A DNA stretch of 64,000 bases from Aquabacterium sp. A7-Y (GCF_026153205.1 NZ_JAPFBW010000012.1:1-64000), one strand, 5' to 3'; shown: positions 1 to 10,403, counted from the first letter of the stretch. Notes: generated from the letters alone by a model not told the origin. Program-made: numbers and translations.

Positions 1-33
1 TGGCAGCTCCCGGTTCTCGGCGCCGCGCCCGCG

Positions 34-2108
34 TCAGCCGGCGAGGCCGTAGCGTTCCATCAAGGCCTGTTGCGCACTCGGTCCGTCGGTCTGCAGGCGC
101 TCGTAGTGACCGTCGGGCTGCAGGGTCCAGGCGTCGCGTGCGTCGTGCAGATAGGGCACCAGGCACTCGTCGACGACACGCTGGCGCAGCCGCGCATTGC
201 GCACCGGCCAGGCGATCTCGATGCGCCGGAACATGTTGCGGCTCATCCAGTCGGCGCTCGACAGGTAGAGCGCCTCGTCGTCCTCGCCGTCGCCCCAGCA
301 GAAATACGCCACCCGCGAATGTTCGAGAAAGCGGCCCACCACCGAGCGGATGCGGATGCGCTCGGTATAGCCGGGCACCCCGGGCGGCAGCATGCAGGCG
401 CCCGCACGATGAGGTCGATGTCGGCCCCGTGCTGGGCGGCTCGCACCAGCGCCTCGATCATCGGCACGTCGGTCAGCGCGTTGACCTTGATGACGATGCG
501 CGCCCGCCGGCCCGCGGCGGCCGCCTCGGCGACCTGGTCGACGTGACGCACCATCTGCTTGTGCAAGGTGAAAGGCGCCAGCTGCATGTGGCGCGGCATG
601 CGCACCCGGGTGAGGCTGGCAAGCTGCTGGAACACCGTGTCGGCGTCGGCGGTCAGCTCGGCATCGGTCGTCAGATAGCCGACGTCCGTGTACAGGCGAG
701 CCGTGCGCGGGTTGTAGTTGCCGGTCGAGAAGTGGGCATAACGGCGCAACATCGGCCCACGCGAGCCGCTTTCGCGGCGCGTCACCAGCAACAGCTTGGC
801 GTGGGTCTTGAGGCCGACGATGCCGTAGACCACCTGGGCCCCCACCGCCTCGAGCTGCTCGGCCCAGTTGATGTTGGCTTCCTCGTCGAAGCGCGCCTTG
901 AGCTCGACCACTGCCATCACTTCCTTGCCGCGGCGAGCGGCCTCGATCAGCAGGTCCATCAGGACCGACTCGGTGCCGGTGCGGTAGATGGTCTGCTTGA
1001 TGGCCAGCACCTCGGGATCGTGCACCGCCTCCCGCAGGAACTGCACCACCGGCTCGAAGGATTCGAAGGGATGGTGCAGCAGCACGTCGCCCTGCTTGAG
1101 GCGCTCGAAGATGGACAGGTTGCGCGGCAGGCTGGCCGGCCAGCTCGGCTCATAGGGCGGAAAGCGCAGCCCGGGGGCGTCGGCCTGGTCGATCAGCTGG
1201 TTCAATCGCACCAGGTTGACCGGCCCGTTGGCGCGGTACAGCGCAGCCTCCGGCAGGCCGAACTGGTGCAGCAGGAAGGCCGCCAGCTCCGGCGGACAGG
1301 TGCTCACCACCTCGAGCCGGATGGCCTGGCCGAAGTGCCGCGTGCTCAGCGAGGTGCGCAGCGCCTGGCGCAGGTTGGTGACGTCCTGCTCGTCCACCGC
1401 GAGGTCGGAGTCGCGGGTCACGCGGAACTGCGAGAAGGCCTCCACCGGCCGGCCCGGGAACAGTTCTTCGAGGTGGGCGCGGATCACGCTGGACAGCAGC
1501 ACAAAGGCCTGCACCCCCCCGGTGATCGCATCGGGCAGGCGGATCACGCGCGGCAGCACACGCGGCACCTTGACGATGGCGATGGTGTTGTCGCGACCGA
1601 AGGCGTCCTTGCCACCCAGCTTGACGATGAAATTGAGTGACTTGTTGGCGACCTGCGGAAAGGGATGCGCCGGGTCGAGCCCGACCGGCACCAGCAGCGG
1701 GCGCACCTGGCGCTGGAAAAAGTTCTCCACCCAGCGGCGCTGCGCCTCGTTGCGCTCGGCATGGTTGAGCACCACGATGCCCTCGCGCTGCAGCGCCGGC
1801 ATCACCTCTTCATTGAAAAGCGCGTACTGCTGGTCGATCAACTGGTGGGCGGCGGTTGCCACGTCCGCCAGGTCGCGCGCCGAGACGCCGCCGTTGGGCT
1901 GGCGCGAGGCTTCCAGATAGTCGCCGAAGCGCACCTCGAAAAACTCGTCCAGATTGGAGGAGACGATGCACACGTAGCGCAGGCGCTCCAGCAGGGGCAC
2001 GTCTTCGCGCCTGGCCTGGGCCAGCACCCGGTAATTGAACTCGAGGATCGCTCGCTCGCGATTCAGCAGTCTCAAGCCGGCGGCTTGCACAGGGACATCG
2101 GCCATCAT
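34..2108 (-). pseudogene. ppk1: Polyphosphate kinase 1 with a single-base frameshift near the 3' end
   Basis: PPK1 reversibly polymerises the gamma-phosphate of ATP into polyphosphate. The first ~565 residues, read from the ATG at 2108, match the family: an N-terminal domain with SSNLDEFFEVR, then KTHAKLLLV and FSTGNYN carrying the catalytic-His regions. At about 401-403 the frame is lost after IDLIVR. The expected continuation (GACMLPPGVPG, IRSVVGRFLEHSR) lies one frame over and runs to a TGA at 34-36. One extra C in the CCC run at 401-403 would restore a protein of about 691 aa, the normal family length. The ppk-specific C-terminal domain is therefore detached. This may be a real mutation or a homopolymer error in the assembly. 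It lies 158 bp downstream of the algZ-algR genes on the same strand. Confidence 0.85.
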
Positions 2109-2266
2109 GGAAATTCAGTATATGACCGCCTCATGACAGATCCACGACAAGAAGTCGCTCATTGTTCGAGGCAGGCCCGGCCGCATCCTCGCGGAGGGCC
2201 GGGACATGGCACGTCAACGAGGTGGCGCGGGATCCCGGCCGGCCGTGCCGAGACCGCCTGCGCCGC

Positions 2267-3028
2267 TCAGAGCCCCTGCCGCGTCAGCGCGTCGCGCACG
2301 CCGGCGACCTGCCGGCGCGAGACCGCCAGCCACTCGTCGACCCCGTCCAGCCGCACCGCCCAGCCTTCCTTGCCGCCCTCGTCGTCGTCCATCGGGGCCA
2401 GCCGACGCTCCAGCGCCCGAACCGCCTTGCGCGCCACCAGCGCGTTGCGATGGATGCGCAGGAAGCGGTCGCCGAGGCGCTCCTCGAGCTCCGACAGAGA
2501 GTCGTCCAGCACATAGGTGTGGCGGGCCGTGCGCAAGGTCACGTACTTGAGTTCGGCCTTGAGGTAGAGCACCTCGGTCAGCGGCACCCGGGTCACCCGG
2601 CCGCGGTCGTTGACGACAAACACCGGCTCGGGGCCGTCGTCGGTCGCGCCGCTGCGGGCCTTCAGGCGCTCGGCCGCACGCGCGAGTGCCGCCTGCAGGC
2701 GCTCCCGGCGCACCGGCTTGGTGAGGTAGTCCACCGCCTCCAGGTCGAAGGCGGTGACCGCGTGCTCGGGGTGAGCCGTCACGAATATCACCGCCGGCGC
2801 CTGCGCGTGCGAGCGCAACTGCGCCGCCAGCTGGGTGCCGTCGGCCCCCGGCATCTGGATGTCCAGCAGCAGCACGTCGCAGCTCTGCTGCGTCAGCCAG
2901 CTGAGCGCCTGCACGGCGCTGCCGGCCTCGCCCACCACCTCGGCGGCAGGCGCCTCGCACTCCCCCACCAGCGCCCGCAACCGCAGGCGGGCCAGCTCTT
3001 CATCGTCAACGATCAACACCCTGAGCAT
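2267..3028 (-). CDS. algR: LytTR-family response regulator (AlgR-like)
   Basis: Cytoplasmic two-component DNA-binding regulator of 253 aa. The receiver domain (about 1-120) has the acidic pocket D8-D9, the phospho-acceptor D56 in LLLDIQMPG, T84 and K104 in the YLTKP loop. A LytTR domain (about 145-245) follows, with the family motif FLRIHRNALV. The upstream gene encodes the matching LytS/AlgZ-type sensor, 51 bp away, so the two are probably co-transcribed. In pseudomonads and many betaproteobacteria the same pair sits next to argH and controls surface or virulence genes; the targets here are unknown. The symbol rests on domain type and synteny rather than on known function. Confidence 0.88.
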   Translation of the reverse strand: MLRVLIVDDEELARLRLRALVGECEAPAAEVVGEAGSAVQALSWLTQQSCDVLLLDIQMPGADGTQLAAQLRSHAQAPAVIFVTAHPEHAVTAFDLEAVDYLTKPVRRERLQAALARAAERLKARSGATDDGPEPVFVVNDRGRVTRVPLTEVLYLKAELKYVTLRTARHTYVLDDSLSELEERLGDRFLRIHRNALVARKAVRALERRLAPMDDDEGGKEGWAVRLDGVDEWLAVSRRQVAGVRDALTRQGL

Positions 3029-3079
3029 GTGGCCTCCGCTCTTTGACCTTACTTGTGAATATCTTGTCTAGGTTATGCA

Positions 3080-4180
3080 TCAATCCAGCGGCACCACGAC
3101 GTGGACCCGCCAGGTGTTGCGCTCCGGCCCGGCGGCGAACTGGGCCGCCAGGTCGTGCATCAGGCGCAGGCGCTCCTTGACGTTGCGCAGCGCGATGCCG
3201 TGGCCCGGCAAGCCGGGGTGATCCGCCGGCGGCAGCGAGTTGCTGACCGAGATCAAGGCCTGTCCGCGCCGCGTGCCGGTGCGCACCCGCACCCAGCCCC
3301 CCTGGGCGGCCGGCTCGATGCCGTGCCGCACCGCATTCTCCACCAGCGGCTGCAGCAGCAGCGGCGGCACGCGGGCCCGGCCGGCGGCCGGATCAATGTC
3401 CCAGCTGACCTTCAGTCGCTTGCCGAAGCGGATCTCCTCGATCGCCAGGTAGCGCTGCGCCAGTTCGACCTCCTCGGCCAGTGTGACCGAGCTGCCGGAC
3501 TCGATCAGCGCGACACGGAACAGCTCGGCGAGGTCCTCGAGCACCGACTCGGCGCGACCCGGATCGATACGCACCAGGGCAATCGCGGTGTTGAGGGTGT
3601 TGAACAGAAAGTGCGGCCGGATGCGCGACTGCAGCTCGGCGAGCCGCGCCGCCGTGACGGCCGGCAGCTCGCTGCGCGAGCGCAGCCTGAGCGCGTAGAA
3701 CAAGGCCGCCGCGAGCGTCGCGCCGCCGGCCAGCGGGCCGATCGGCGGCACCTGCCGGTGCAGCTCCAGCCCCACCAGCCCGGCCTGCCACCAGCCGTAG
3801 AAGCCGCACAGCGCGCCCAGTCCCGTCGCCACCAGCCACTGCCCGGGCTCCGACACCCGGGCCAGCGGGCGCTTCAGCATGCAGGCCACCACCAGCCACA
3901 GCAGGGTGCCGGGCATCGCGACCGCCGCGCCCTGGGCGAAGGCGAGCAGCCAGGTCCAGACATCCGACGCGACAAAACTGACGCCGATCGCCAGCACCGC
4001 GTGCACGAACAGCACCGCCCGCATGACCACGCCCACATGGCAGGCATCGAAAGGCGACAGCGCCAGAGCCGATGCCCCGGCGGCGCCTTGCGCGGCCAGG
4101 TGGTCGAAGATGGTCGTCGTCGCGAACTGGCTCGACGTCGACGCGCCGGTGCGACGTGCCGGCGGGGCGGAGCTGGGCAA
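3080..4180 (-). CDS. algZ: LytS/AlgZ-type sensor histidine kinase
   Basis: Membrane sensor kinase of 366 aa. An N-terminal part with four to five hydrophobic segments (about 45-165) is followed by a His_kinase domain with the phospho-acceptor motif [10 protein letters not shown]. The ATPase domain has an N box in [16 protein letters not shown] and a G box near [17 protein letters not shown]. Its partner is the AlgR-like regulator immediately downstream. The chosen start is a TTG at 4180-4178 with an AGGAG about nine bases upstream; it overlaps the likely promoter region of the divergent argH. Inner ATG codons exist but would remove part of the first membrane region. Signal sensed is not evident. 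Confidence 0.85.
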   Translation of the reverse strand: MPSSAPPARRTGASTSSQFATTTIFDHLAAQGAAGASALALSPFDACHVGVVMRAVLFVHAVLAIGVSFVASDVWTWLLAFAQGAAVAMPGTLLWLVVACMLKRPLARVSEPGQWLVATGLGALCGFYGWWQAGLVGLELHRQVPPIGPLAGGATLAAALFYALRLRSRSELPAVTAARLAELQSRIRPHFLFNTLNTAIALVRIDPGRAESVLEDLAELFRVALIESGSSVTLAEEVELAQRYLAIEEIRFGKRLKVSWDIDPAAGRARVPPLLLQPLVENAVRHGIEPAAQGGWVRVRTGTRRGQALISVSNSLPPADHPGLPGHGIALRNVKERLRLMHDLAAQFAAGPERNTWRVHVVVPLD

Positions 4181-4192
4181 GCAGGAGTCTCC

Positions 4193-4198
4193 TAGAAT
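4193..4198 (+). promoter_or_regulatory. Putative -10 element of argH
   Basis: TAGAAT matches the sigma-70 -10 consensus at four of six positions and lies about 117 bases before the argH ATG, between the divergent argH and algZ starts. No clear -35 hexamer is visible. The assignment rests on position and on the frequent CTAGAAT form in this window (also before metG). Confidence 0.35.
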
Positions 4199-4314
4199 CG
4201 GCAGCTGATCCTCGTGACTTCACGAATACCGGCTTGCGCCGATTTTCCAAGACTGCCCCGGCCTCCGGCAAGCGTCTTGCGCTGCGCCCGTCGGCCTCCC
4301 AACCACCGCTCATC

Positions 4315-5718
4315 ATGTCTGCCAATCAACTCGACAAGAAATCCCAAGCCTGGTCCGCGCTGTTCTCCGAGCCGATGAGCGAGCTGGTCAAGCGCTACAC
4401 CGCCAGTGTCTCCTTCGACCGGCGCCTCTGGCGTGCCGACATCGACGGCTCGCTGGCGCACGCGGAAATGCTGGCCGCCCAGGGCGTCATTTCGGCCGCG
4501 GACCGCAGCGCCATCGAGCGCGGCATGGCGCAGATCGTCCAGGAGATAGAGTCCGGCGCCTTCGAATGGAAACTCGACCTCGAGGACGTGCACCTCAACA
4601 TCGAGGCCCGGCTGACACAGCTGGTCGGCGACGCGGGCAAGCGCCTGCACACCGGCCGCTCGCGCAACGACCAGGTCGCCACCGACGTGAGGCTGTGGCT
4701 GCGCGGCGAAATCGACCTGATCGGCGGCCTGCTGGCCGACCTCCAGGCCGCCCTGCTCGACCTGGCCGAGAAAAACGCCGACGTCATCCTGCCCGGCTTC
4801 ACCCACCTGCAGGTGGCCCAGCCGGTGAGCTTCGGCCACCACATGCTGGCTTATGTCGAGATGTTCTCGCGCGACGCCGAGCGCCTGCTCGACGTGCGCC
4901 GCCGCGTCAACCGCCTGCCGCTGGGCGCCGCCGCGCTGGCCGGCACCAGCTACCCGCTGGATCGCGAGCGGGTGGCCCGCACCCTGGGCATGGAAGACGT
5001 CTGCCAGAACAGCCTGGACGCGGTCAGCGACCGCGACTTCGCGATCGAGTTCAGCGCCGCGGCCTCGCTCGCGATGGTGCACGTCTCGCGCTTCAGCGAG
5101 GAGCTGGTGCTGTGGATGAGCCAGAGCTTCGGCTTCATCGACATCGCCGACCGCTTCTGCACCGGCTCGTCCATCATGCCGCAGAAAAAGAACCCGGACG
5201 TCCCCGAGCTGGCGCGCGGCAAGACCGGCCGCGTGGTGGGTCACCTGATGGGCCTGATCACGCTGATGAAAGGCCAGCCGCTGGCCTACAACAAGGACAA
5301 CCAGGAAGACAAGGAGCCGCTCTTCGACACGGTGGACACGCTCAAGGACACCTTGCGCATCTTCGCCGAGATGGTCGGCGGCATCACCGTCAAGGCCGAA
5401 GCGATGGAGCGGGCCGCGCTGCGCGGCTACGCCACCGCGACCGACCTGGCCGACTACATGGTCAAGAAGGGCCTGCCCTTCCGCGACGCCCACGAGGTCG
5501 TCGCGCATGCCGTGAAGAGCGCGCTGCAGCAGGGTGTGGATCTCTCGGAGCTGCCGCTGTCGACCTTGCAGGGTTTCTCGCCGCTGGTGGGCGAGGACGT
5601 CTACGAGGTGCTGTCGCTGCGCGGCTCGCTGAACGCCCGTGACATCCTGGGCGGCACCGCGCCGGCGCAGGTGCGGGCCCAGATCGCCCGGCACCGCGAG
5701 CGCCTCGCCGCCCGCTGA
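4315..5718 (+). CDS. argH: Argininosuccinate lyase
   Basis: Cleaves argininosuccinate to arginine and fumarate, the last step of arginine biosynthesis, as a cytosolic homotetramer. The protein is 467 aa, the usual length. It has [13 protein letters not shown], the FTHLQVAQP segment and the fumarase/aspartase signature [12 protein letters not shown], which contains the catalytic serine region. The ATG at 4315 gives the canonical start ([17 protein letters not shown]). The ORF is open further upstream, but that part has no family similarity. It is divergent from the AlgZ/AlgR pair, a conserved neighbourhood in beta- and gammaproteobacteria. The 3' end forms part of a hairpin shared with the convergent lipoprotein gene. 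Confidence 0.97.
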   Translation: MSANQLDKKSQAWSALFSEPMSELVKRYTASVSFDRRLWRADIDGSLAHAEMLAAQGVISAADRSAIERGMAQIVQEIESGAFEWKLDLEDVHLNIEARLTQLVGDAGKRLHTGRSRNDQVATDVRLWLRGEIDLIGGLLADLQAALLDLAEKNADVILPGFTHLQVAQPVSFGHHMLAYVEMFSRDAERLLDVRRRVNRLPLGAAALAGTSYPLDRERVARTLGMEDVCQNSLDAVSDRDFAIEFSAAASLAMVHVSRFSEELVLWMSQSFGFIDIADRFCTGSSIMPQKKNPDVPELARGKTGRVVGHLMGLITLMKGQPLAYNKDNQEDKEPLFDTVDTLKDTLRIFAEMVGGITVKAEAMERAALRGYATATDLADYMVKKGLPFRDAHEVVAHAVKSALQQGVDLSELPLSTLQGFSPLVGEDVYEVLSLRGSLNARDILGGTAPAQVRAQIARHRERLAAR

Positions 5719-5746
5719 AGCCGCGCCCGCGGGTCCGGCTTCAGCG
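5713..5746. terminator. Convergent hairpin between argH and the lipoprotein gene
   Basis: An 11-bp perfect stem (CGCTGAAGCCG at 5713-5723 with CGGCTTCAGCG at 5736-5746) has a 12-nt loop. It contains both stop codons and probably works as a bidirectional 3' end. There is no T-run, so intrinsic termination is uncertain. Confidence 0.5.
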
Positions 5747-6541
5747 CACGGTGATGTTGAAAGTCGCGATGTCCGCCGCCTTGGCCATGGGGTCGGTGGC
5801 GGAGCGGTATTCCACCCGCAGCACCTGGGTGCCGCTGCCGGCCGCCGTGAAGCGGAACATGTCCAGCCCGGGCGCATCGGGGGTGAGCTCGCTGACGTGC
5901 TGCGCCTCGCCCTGGGCCTTCATCGCGCCCAGCCGGTCGGGCAGCGCGGCCCAGCGATAGCCGCTGCTCGGCTGGCTGGCCAGCAGCAGCACCACCTGGT
6001 CGCCCGCCTTGACCTCGGCGTCGCTGCCGCGATCGGCATAGGTCAGCACCAGCGACGCCGGCGGCACACCCGCCGGCACCCGCACCAGGCTGCGCGGCAG
6101 GTGGGCAGGCAGTTCGCGCCCTTCCGGGCTGAGCGCGCGCAGCACCTGAATGCCGTCCTGGCGGAAGGCCCGCATGCGCTCCGGCACGGTGGGATCGAGG
6201 TGGATCACGCTGGCCTGGGCGTCCTCGGCGGTGCCGCTGGCCTGCATCCAGCTGCCCGACACGGTGTCGGTGCGCTTCTTGGGGTCGGCGCCACCGAGGA
6301 AGGTCTGGCGCAGGCTGTAGCCGCCCGGCGTGCCGGCCGCGGTGGTGTACAGCAGCAAGTCGGTGCGCACGCCCGCGCAGTCGGTGCACGGCAAGGTGCC
6401 GACATAGCGGGCCACCGGCACCGCGCCGGGCGGCGGCTGGTGGCCCGCCGCATCGCTGCCGGAACGCCAGGAGGCGCAGCCGGCCAGCGCCAGCGCGGCG
6501 AGCAGCACCGGGAGCCGTCGGGGAAGGTTCATGCAGTCCAT
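5741..6541 (-). CDS. Lipoprotein with NlpE-like and chagasin-like (I42) regions
   Basis: Predicted lipoprotein of 266 aa. A short hydrophobic signal ends in the lipobox LALAGC, giving a lipidated Cys near residue 20. Residues ~45-140 resemble NlpE copper-resistance/Cpx-signalling proteins, with the paired-Cys motif LPCTDCAG followed by a beta-rich TLLYTT/YSLRQTF pattern. The C-terminal ~100 residues have the layout of chagasin cysteine-protease inhibitors: GDQVVLLLASQPSSGYRW corresponds to the NPTTGY loop, and the end VLRVEYRSATDP corresponds to the YxRPW strand. The combination suggests an envelope protein with copper or redox sensing plus protease inhibition, but this is inferred. An in-frame ATG at 6532 is an alternative start three codons later. 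Confidence 0.7.
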   Translation of the reverse strand: MDCMNLPRRLPVLLAALALAGCASWRSGSDAAGHQPPPGAVPVARYVGTLPCTDCAGVRTDLLLYTTAAGTPGGYSLRQTFLGGADPKKRTDTVSGSWMQASGTAEDAQASVIHLDPTVPERMRAFRQDGIQVLRALSPEGRELPAHLPRSLVRVPAGVPPASLVLTYADRGSDAEVKAGDQVVLLLASQPSSGYRWAALPDRLGAMKAQGEAQHVSELTPDAPGLDMFRFTAAGSGTQVLRVEYRSATDPMAKAADIATFNITVR

Positions 6542-6717
6542 GGCCTGGGATCCTGAAGGGAGGTTGGGGAATGGAAATCGCGGCGCGTCCGGCTCGGGCC
6601 GGGTCCGACGCGTGCCCTGCACCCTAACGACGAAGCCCGGCGGGCGCAAGCCGGCGCCCACCGACAGCCGCACCGCAGTTGTATCGAGCCGCCTTGCCCG
6701 GCCCCCGGCAGCCCCGC

Positions 6718-7431
6718 TCAGTCGCCCATCGGCAGCAGCCGGAACTCCTTGACGATCTCCAGCGTGCAGAGCATATCGGCCAGCGCCCCAGCCCGGCCGG
6801 CGCGGTCGGTGCGGATCACCATGCGGTACTCGAAAAATCCGGCCCCGCCGTCGAGCCGGTAGTTGAGGTTGGCGATCGTGAAGCCGTAACGCTTCAGCAT
6901 GCTGCGCATCTCGTCCTCGTCCATTTTTGCGTCGCGCTGGAAGCGCACCACGAAATTGGCATAAAACTCACTCGGCATGCGGCTCTCGATCCAGCGGAAC
7001 AGCGAGAGTGTGCCCAAGGTCAGCGCGGTGGCGAGGACGGCCGGGAAATAGAAACCCACGCCCACCAGAGTGCCGATCGCGGCGGTGATCCAGATCGATG
7101 CCGCGGTCGTCAGCCCGCGCACCGACAGGCCGTCCTTCATGATGGTGCCGGCGCCGAGGAAACCGATGCCGGTCATGATGCCCTGCGCCATGCGGGTCGG
7201 GTCCAGCGTCACGTTGGTGTGCAGCATCTCCGGCATCCAGCGGTGCTGGTAGACCGTGACCAGCATCAGCAGGCTGGTGGACAGGCACACCAGCCCGTGC
7301 GTGCGGAAACCCGCCGGGCGGCCGTGGTAGCTGCGCTCCAGGCCGATCGCCGCGCCGATCGCGAGTGCCGCCACCAGCCGGAAGGTGATGTTCTGGGACG
7401 CCGGGTCCGAAATCAGCTCGTGCAGGGTCAT
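6718..7431 (-). CDS. MgtC/SapB family membrane protein
   Basis: Inner-membrane protein of 237 aa. The N-terminal domain (about 1-145) has four to five hydrophobic helices and the MgtC signatures AIGLERSYHGRPAGFRTH, IGFLGAGTIMK and VRGLTTAASIWITAAIG. A cytoplasmic C-terminal domain of ~85 residues has an ACT-like beta-alpha-beta pattern. MgtC proteins modulate the F-type ATP synthase and help survival in low magnesium or in host cells, but many environmental homologues are uncharacterised. The ATG at 7431 has an AAGGGAGGG ribosome site about 12 bases upstream. It is divergent from the alcohol dehydrogenase gene. No mgtA/mgtB transporter is nearby and no riboswitch-like leader was recognised. 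Confidence 0.88.
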   Translation of the reverse strand: MTLHELISDPASQNITFRLVAALAIGAAIGLERSYHGRPAGFRTHGLVCLSTSLLMLVTVYQHRWMPEMLHTNVTLDPTRMAQGIMTGIGFLGAGTIMKDGLSVRGLTTAASIWITAAIGTLVGVGFYFPAVLATALTLGTLSLFRWIESRMPSEFYANFVVRFQRDAKMDEDEMRSMLKRYGFTIANLNYRLDGGAGFFEYRMVIRTDRAGRAGALADMLCTLEIVKEFRLLPMGD

Positions 7432-7647
7432 GGTTGTGTAGCCCTCCCTTACATCTACCCCGTGTAGAGCAGGCCGCGTGCCAAGCGCCCGCAGCCCAGC
7501 GCCATGCCGGATGGTCGGCTGACGCGCGCCCCGGCCGGCACTTCTTACGGCGCCGCCCGGTAAAGCGGACGGCGCCGTGCCGCCCGCCCAGGGGCACAAA
7601 AACTGCCCGCAGCCACACACGCTCCCGCCGCGTCCGAAGGAATCCCC

Positions 7648-8841
7648 ATGCAAGCGTTGACCTACCAGGGCCCGCACAAGGTGCGTCTCGAAACCGTGCC
7701 CGACCCGGTGCTGCAGGGCACCGACGACATCATCCTGCGTGTCACCGCGACCGCGATCTGCGGCTCCGACCTGCATCTCTACCGGGGCAAGGTGCCGGGC
7801 ATGGAGCCCGGCGACGTGCTGGGCCACGAGTTCATGGGCATCGTCGAAGAGACCGGCCCCGGCGTCACCCGGCTGAAGCGCGGCGATCGTGTGGTGGTGC
7901 CCTTCACGATCGCCTGCGGCGACTGCTTCTTCTGCAGCCGCTCGCTGTTCGCCGCCTGCGAGACCACCAACCCCGGCCGTGGCGCGCTGCTCGCGCCCAA
8001 GGGCGTGCGGTCGGGCGCCGGCATGTTCGGCTACAGCCATCTCTATGGCGGCTACGACGGCGGCCAGGCCGAGTTCGTGCGGGTCCCGCGTGCCAACGTG
8101 GGGCCATTGCGGGTGCCGGACGACCTGCCGGACGAGCGGGTGCTGTTCCTCTCCGACATCCTGCCCACCGGCTACCAGGCCGCGCTCAACGGCGGCATCG
8201 GTCCGGGCAGCAGCGTCGCCATCTTCGGCGCCGGACCGGTGGGCTGCATGGCGGCCGCCTGCGCACGGCTGCTGGGGGCCGAGCGCCTGTTCATGATCGA
8301 CCATCATGGCGGGCGGCTCGATTTCGCGGCCGCTGCCTACCAGGCGGAGATCCTGAACTTCGACCAGCACGAGGATCCGGCCGCGCTGATCCTGGAAGCG
8401 ACCGCCGGCCGGGGCGTGGACGCGGCCATCGACGCGGTGGGTTTCGAGGCCAAGGGCAGCACGGTCGAGACCCTGCTGACCAACCTCAAGATCGAAGGCT
8501 CGAGCGGCCAGGCGCTGCGCCAGTGCATCGCCGCGACGCGCCGCGGCGGCACGGTGAGCGTGGCCGGGGTGTATGCCGGTCACATCCACGCCTTCCTGTT
8601 CGGCGACGCCTTCGAGAAGGGGCTGAGCTTCAAGATGGGCCAGACCCACGTGCAGCGCTACCTGCCCGAATTGCTCGCTCATGTGCAAAGCGGTGCGCTG
8701 CGGCCGGAGGACATCATCACCCACCGCCTGCCATTGGCCGACGCCGAGCGCGGCTATGAGATCTTCGCCCGCAAGGAGGAGGACTGCCGCAAGGTGGTGC
8801 TGCTGCCGGGCGCCGCTCAAGCCCGGCTGAGCGCGGGATAG
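7648..8841 (+). CDS. Zinc-dependent alcohol/threonine-type dehydrogenase (MDR superfamily)
   Basis: Cytosolic NAD(P)-dependent medium-chain dehydrogenase of 397 aa. The catalytic zinc ligands are in [10 protein letters not shown] and [12 protein letters not shown] structural-zinc-like Cys cluster is in [16 protein letters not shown], followed by the long insertion [11 protein letters not shown] typical of the glutathione-independent formaldehyde dehydrogenase-like subgroup. The Rossmann motif is [10 protein letters not shown]. The substrate cannot be read from sequence; small aldehydes or alcohols are likely. The ATG has an AAGGAA ribosome site. The last 25 bases overlap the end of the convergent DUF72 gene. 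Confidence 0.85.
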   Translation: MQALTYQGPHKVRLETVPDPVLQGTDDIILRVTATAICGSDLHLYRGKVPGMEPGDVLGHEFMGIVEETGPGVTRLKRGDRVVVPFTIACGDCFFCSRSLFAACETTNPGRGALLAPKGVRSGAGMFGYSHLYGGYDGGQAEFVRVPRANVGPLRVPDDLPDERVLFLSDILPTGYQAALNGGIGPGSSVAIFGAGPVGCMAAACARLLGAERLFMIDHHGGRLDFAAAAYQAEILNFDQHEDPAALILEATAGRGVDAAIDAVGFEAKGSTVETLLTNLKIEGSSGQALRQCIAATRRGGTVSVAGVYAGHIHAFLFGDAFEKGLSFKMGQTHVQRYLPELLAHVQSGALRPEDIITHRLPLADAERGYEIFARKEEDCRKVVLLPGAAQARLSAG

Positions 8842-9758
8842 CCTGGCGCCCCGGGTTCGACAGGCGACTCGGGCAGCCCAAGCATCGCGCGCAGCCGCAT
8901 CGCGTCGAAAGGCGCGTGCACCTTGGCGTCGTTGTCGAAGTAGCAGTAGACGTCGCGCGCCGGCAGCGTCTCGGGCGGCTGGTCGGAAATCAGCCGCGCG
9001 TCGGCCGGCTGCGATCCCGCGCTCCAGGCCCGGATGCGCTCGGCCCAGCCTTGCAGGGCCGCGTCACCATAGCCGCTGGCGTACAGCTCCTGGTCACCGT
9101 GCAGCCGGATGTAGACGAAATCGCTGCACAGGTCCTCGCGCCAGGGCCACTTGCCGGCCGTGTCGGCCACCACCAGCGCAACCCGGTGGCGCCGCAGCAT
9201 GGCGACAAAGGCCGGGTCCAGGAAACTGTCGTGGCGCACCTCCACCGCATGCCGCAGCGGGCGTGGATGGTCCACCTGCAGGCGCTCGCGCCCGTGCATG
9301 AAGGCCTCGCGCCGCGCCGCGATCGCCATCGCCTGCCCGGTGTCGCGCGGCAGACCGGCCAGGAAGGTGTCGAAACGCTCGGGATCGAAACGCATCGTGG
9401 GCGGGAACTGCCACAGCAGCGGCCCGAACTTCTCGCGCAGCTCGAACAGGCCGGAGGCGAAAAAGTTGGCGATCGCCACGTCAATGTCCTTGAGCCGGCG
9501 CACATGCGTCAGGTAGCGCGGCCCCTTGACGCTGAAGACGAAACCGCGCGGCGTGTCCTCGTACCACTCGGCGTAGTCCTCGGGCCGCTGCAGCGAATAG
9601 AAGGAACCGTTGATCTCGATGCTCTGCAGCCGGCGCGACACCCAGCACAGCTCCTGCCGCTGCGCCAGGCCTTCCGGGTAGAACACGCCGCGCCAGGGCT
9701 CGTAACGCCAGCCGGAGATGCCGATGTAAATCAGACCGCCCATGCCGCCGTTCAGCAA
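8817..9758 (-). CDS. DUF72 domain-containing protein
   Basis: Cytosolic protein of 313 aa covering a complete DUF72 (YecE-like, TIM-barrel) domain: [19 protein letters not shown] at the N-terminus, [52 protein letters not shown], and a terminal [17 protein letters not shown]. Function is unknown for the family. A second in-frame ATG six codons in (MGGLIYIG) is closer to the usual start. It converges on, and slightly overlaps, the upstream-facing dehydrogenase gene. Confidence 0.85.
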   Translation of the reverse strand: MLNGGMGGLIYIGISGWRYEPWRGVFYPEGLAQRQELCWVSRRLQSIEINGSFYSLQRPEDYAEWYEDTPRGFVFSVKGPRYLTHVRRLKDIDVAIANFFASGLFELREKFGPLLWQFPPTMRFDPERFDTFLAGLPRDTGQAMAIAARREAFMHGRERLQVDHPRPLRHAVEVRHDSFLDPAFVAMLRRHRVALVVADTAGKWPWREDLCSDFVYIRLHGDQELYASGYGDAALQGWAERIRAWSAGSQPADARLISDQPPETLPARDVYCYFDNDAKVHAPFDAMRLRAMLGLPESPVEPGAPGYPALSRA

Positions 9759-9904
9759 GAACAGTGCGCGGCGGTCGCGAAGCCGGAAACAGGCCGGACC
9801 CGGTGCCGCTGTTCCGGCGACCGCGCCGTCCCCGGCTTCCTAGACTCGCTGTTGCGCGCGCTGGAGCCCCTGCCGGCGCGCTGAAGAAGGACGAGAGACC
9901 CAAG

Positions 9905-10387
9905 ATGACCGTTGTTCCCGTGGTACTGAAGCTCGACTGGGAGTCCGGCGAAGGACGCGTCGAGGTCGGCGAGGCGTTTGCCGAAGCGCACGCGCGCTTC
10001 CGTCGGGACGTGCTGGCCGACTGGAAGGACGAGATCGAGCGCCTGCTGCAGCAGGCCGAGGACGCGCTCGACCCGCAGCGTGCCGATCAGGAGATCGCCG
10101 AGCAGCGCCAGCGCAACCTGCAGCGCCGCCGCCTCTGCGAAGAACTCGGCGGCCAGACGATCAAGCTGGCCGAGCCGCTGGTCAACGGCGACGTGCTGAT
10201 GCACCTGTCCGACGGACGCAGCGTCGTGCTCTACGCCTACGACGAGGACGTCAAGCTCGAACGGGTCGATCCGCTGCGTGCCCGGCTGCATGCGCAGAAG
10301 GCGTGCGCGGGCGATGTCTACGTGCGCGAAGACCCGCCGGAGCGCCCCACCCCGCACCCCGAGGCGGCGCCCGTGCTCGCCAGCTGA
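9905..10387 (+). CDS. Hypothetical protein with a coiled-coil middle
   Basis: Unrecognised soluble protein of 160 aa. It begins MTVVPVVLKLDWESGEG. The region ~30-85 is rich in charged heptads (RRDVLADWKDEIERLLQQAEDAL, EQRQRNLQRRRLCEEL) and probably helical, followed by a beta-rich part (LVNGDVLMHLSDGRSVVLYAYD). The start is set by the ATG at 9905 after GGACGAGAGACCCAAG; the same frame is open further upstream without coding character. It is a single gene between the DUF72 gene and the aldehyde dehydrogenase promoter. No function is assigned. Confidence 0.6.
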   Translation: MTVVPVVLKLDWESGEGRVEVGEAFAEAHARFRRDVLADWKDEIERLLQQAEDALDPQRADQEIAEQRQRNLQRRRLCEELGGQTIKLAEPLVNGDVLMHLSDGRSVVLYAYDEDVKLERVDPLRARLHAQKACAGDVYVREDPPERPTPHPEAAPVLAS

Positions 10388-10403
10388 GCCCCGCCCGCCG
10401 TCG

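Noticed and set aside
138-1640. 500-aa open frame on the plus strand opposite ppk1
   Set aside because: It is the mirror of PPK1 coding sequence, with no recognisable domain.
7540-7590. CGGCGCCG repeats upstream of the alcohol dehydrogenase as an operator
   Set aside because: Each is a self-complementary GC octamer that is common in this GC-rich DNA; there is no support for binding.
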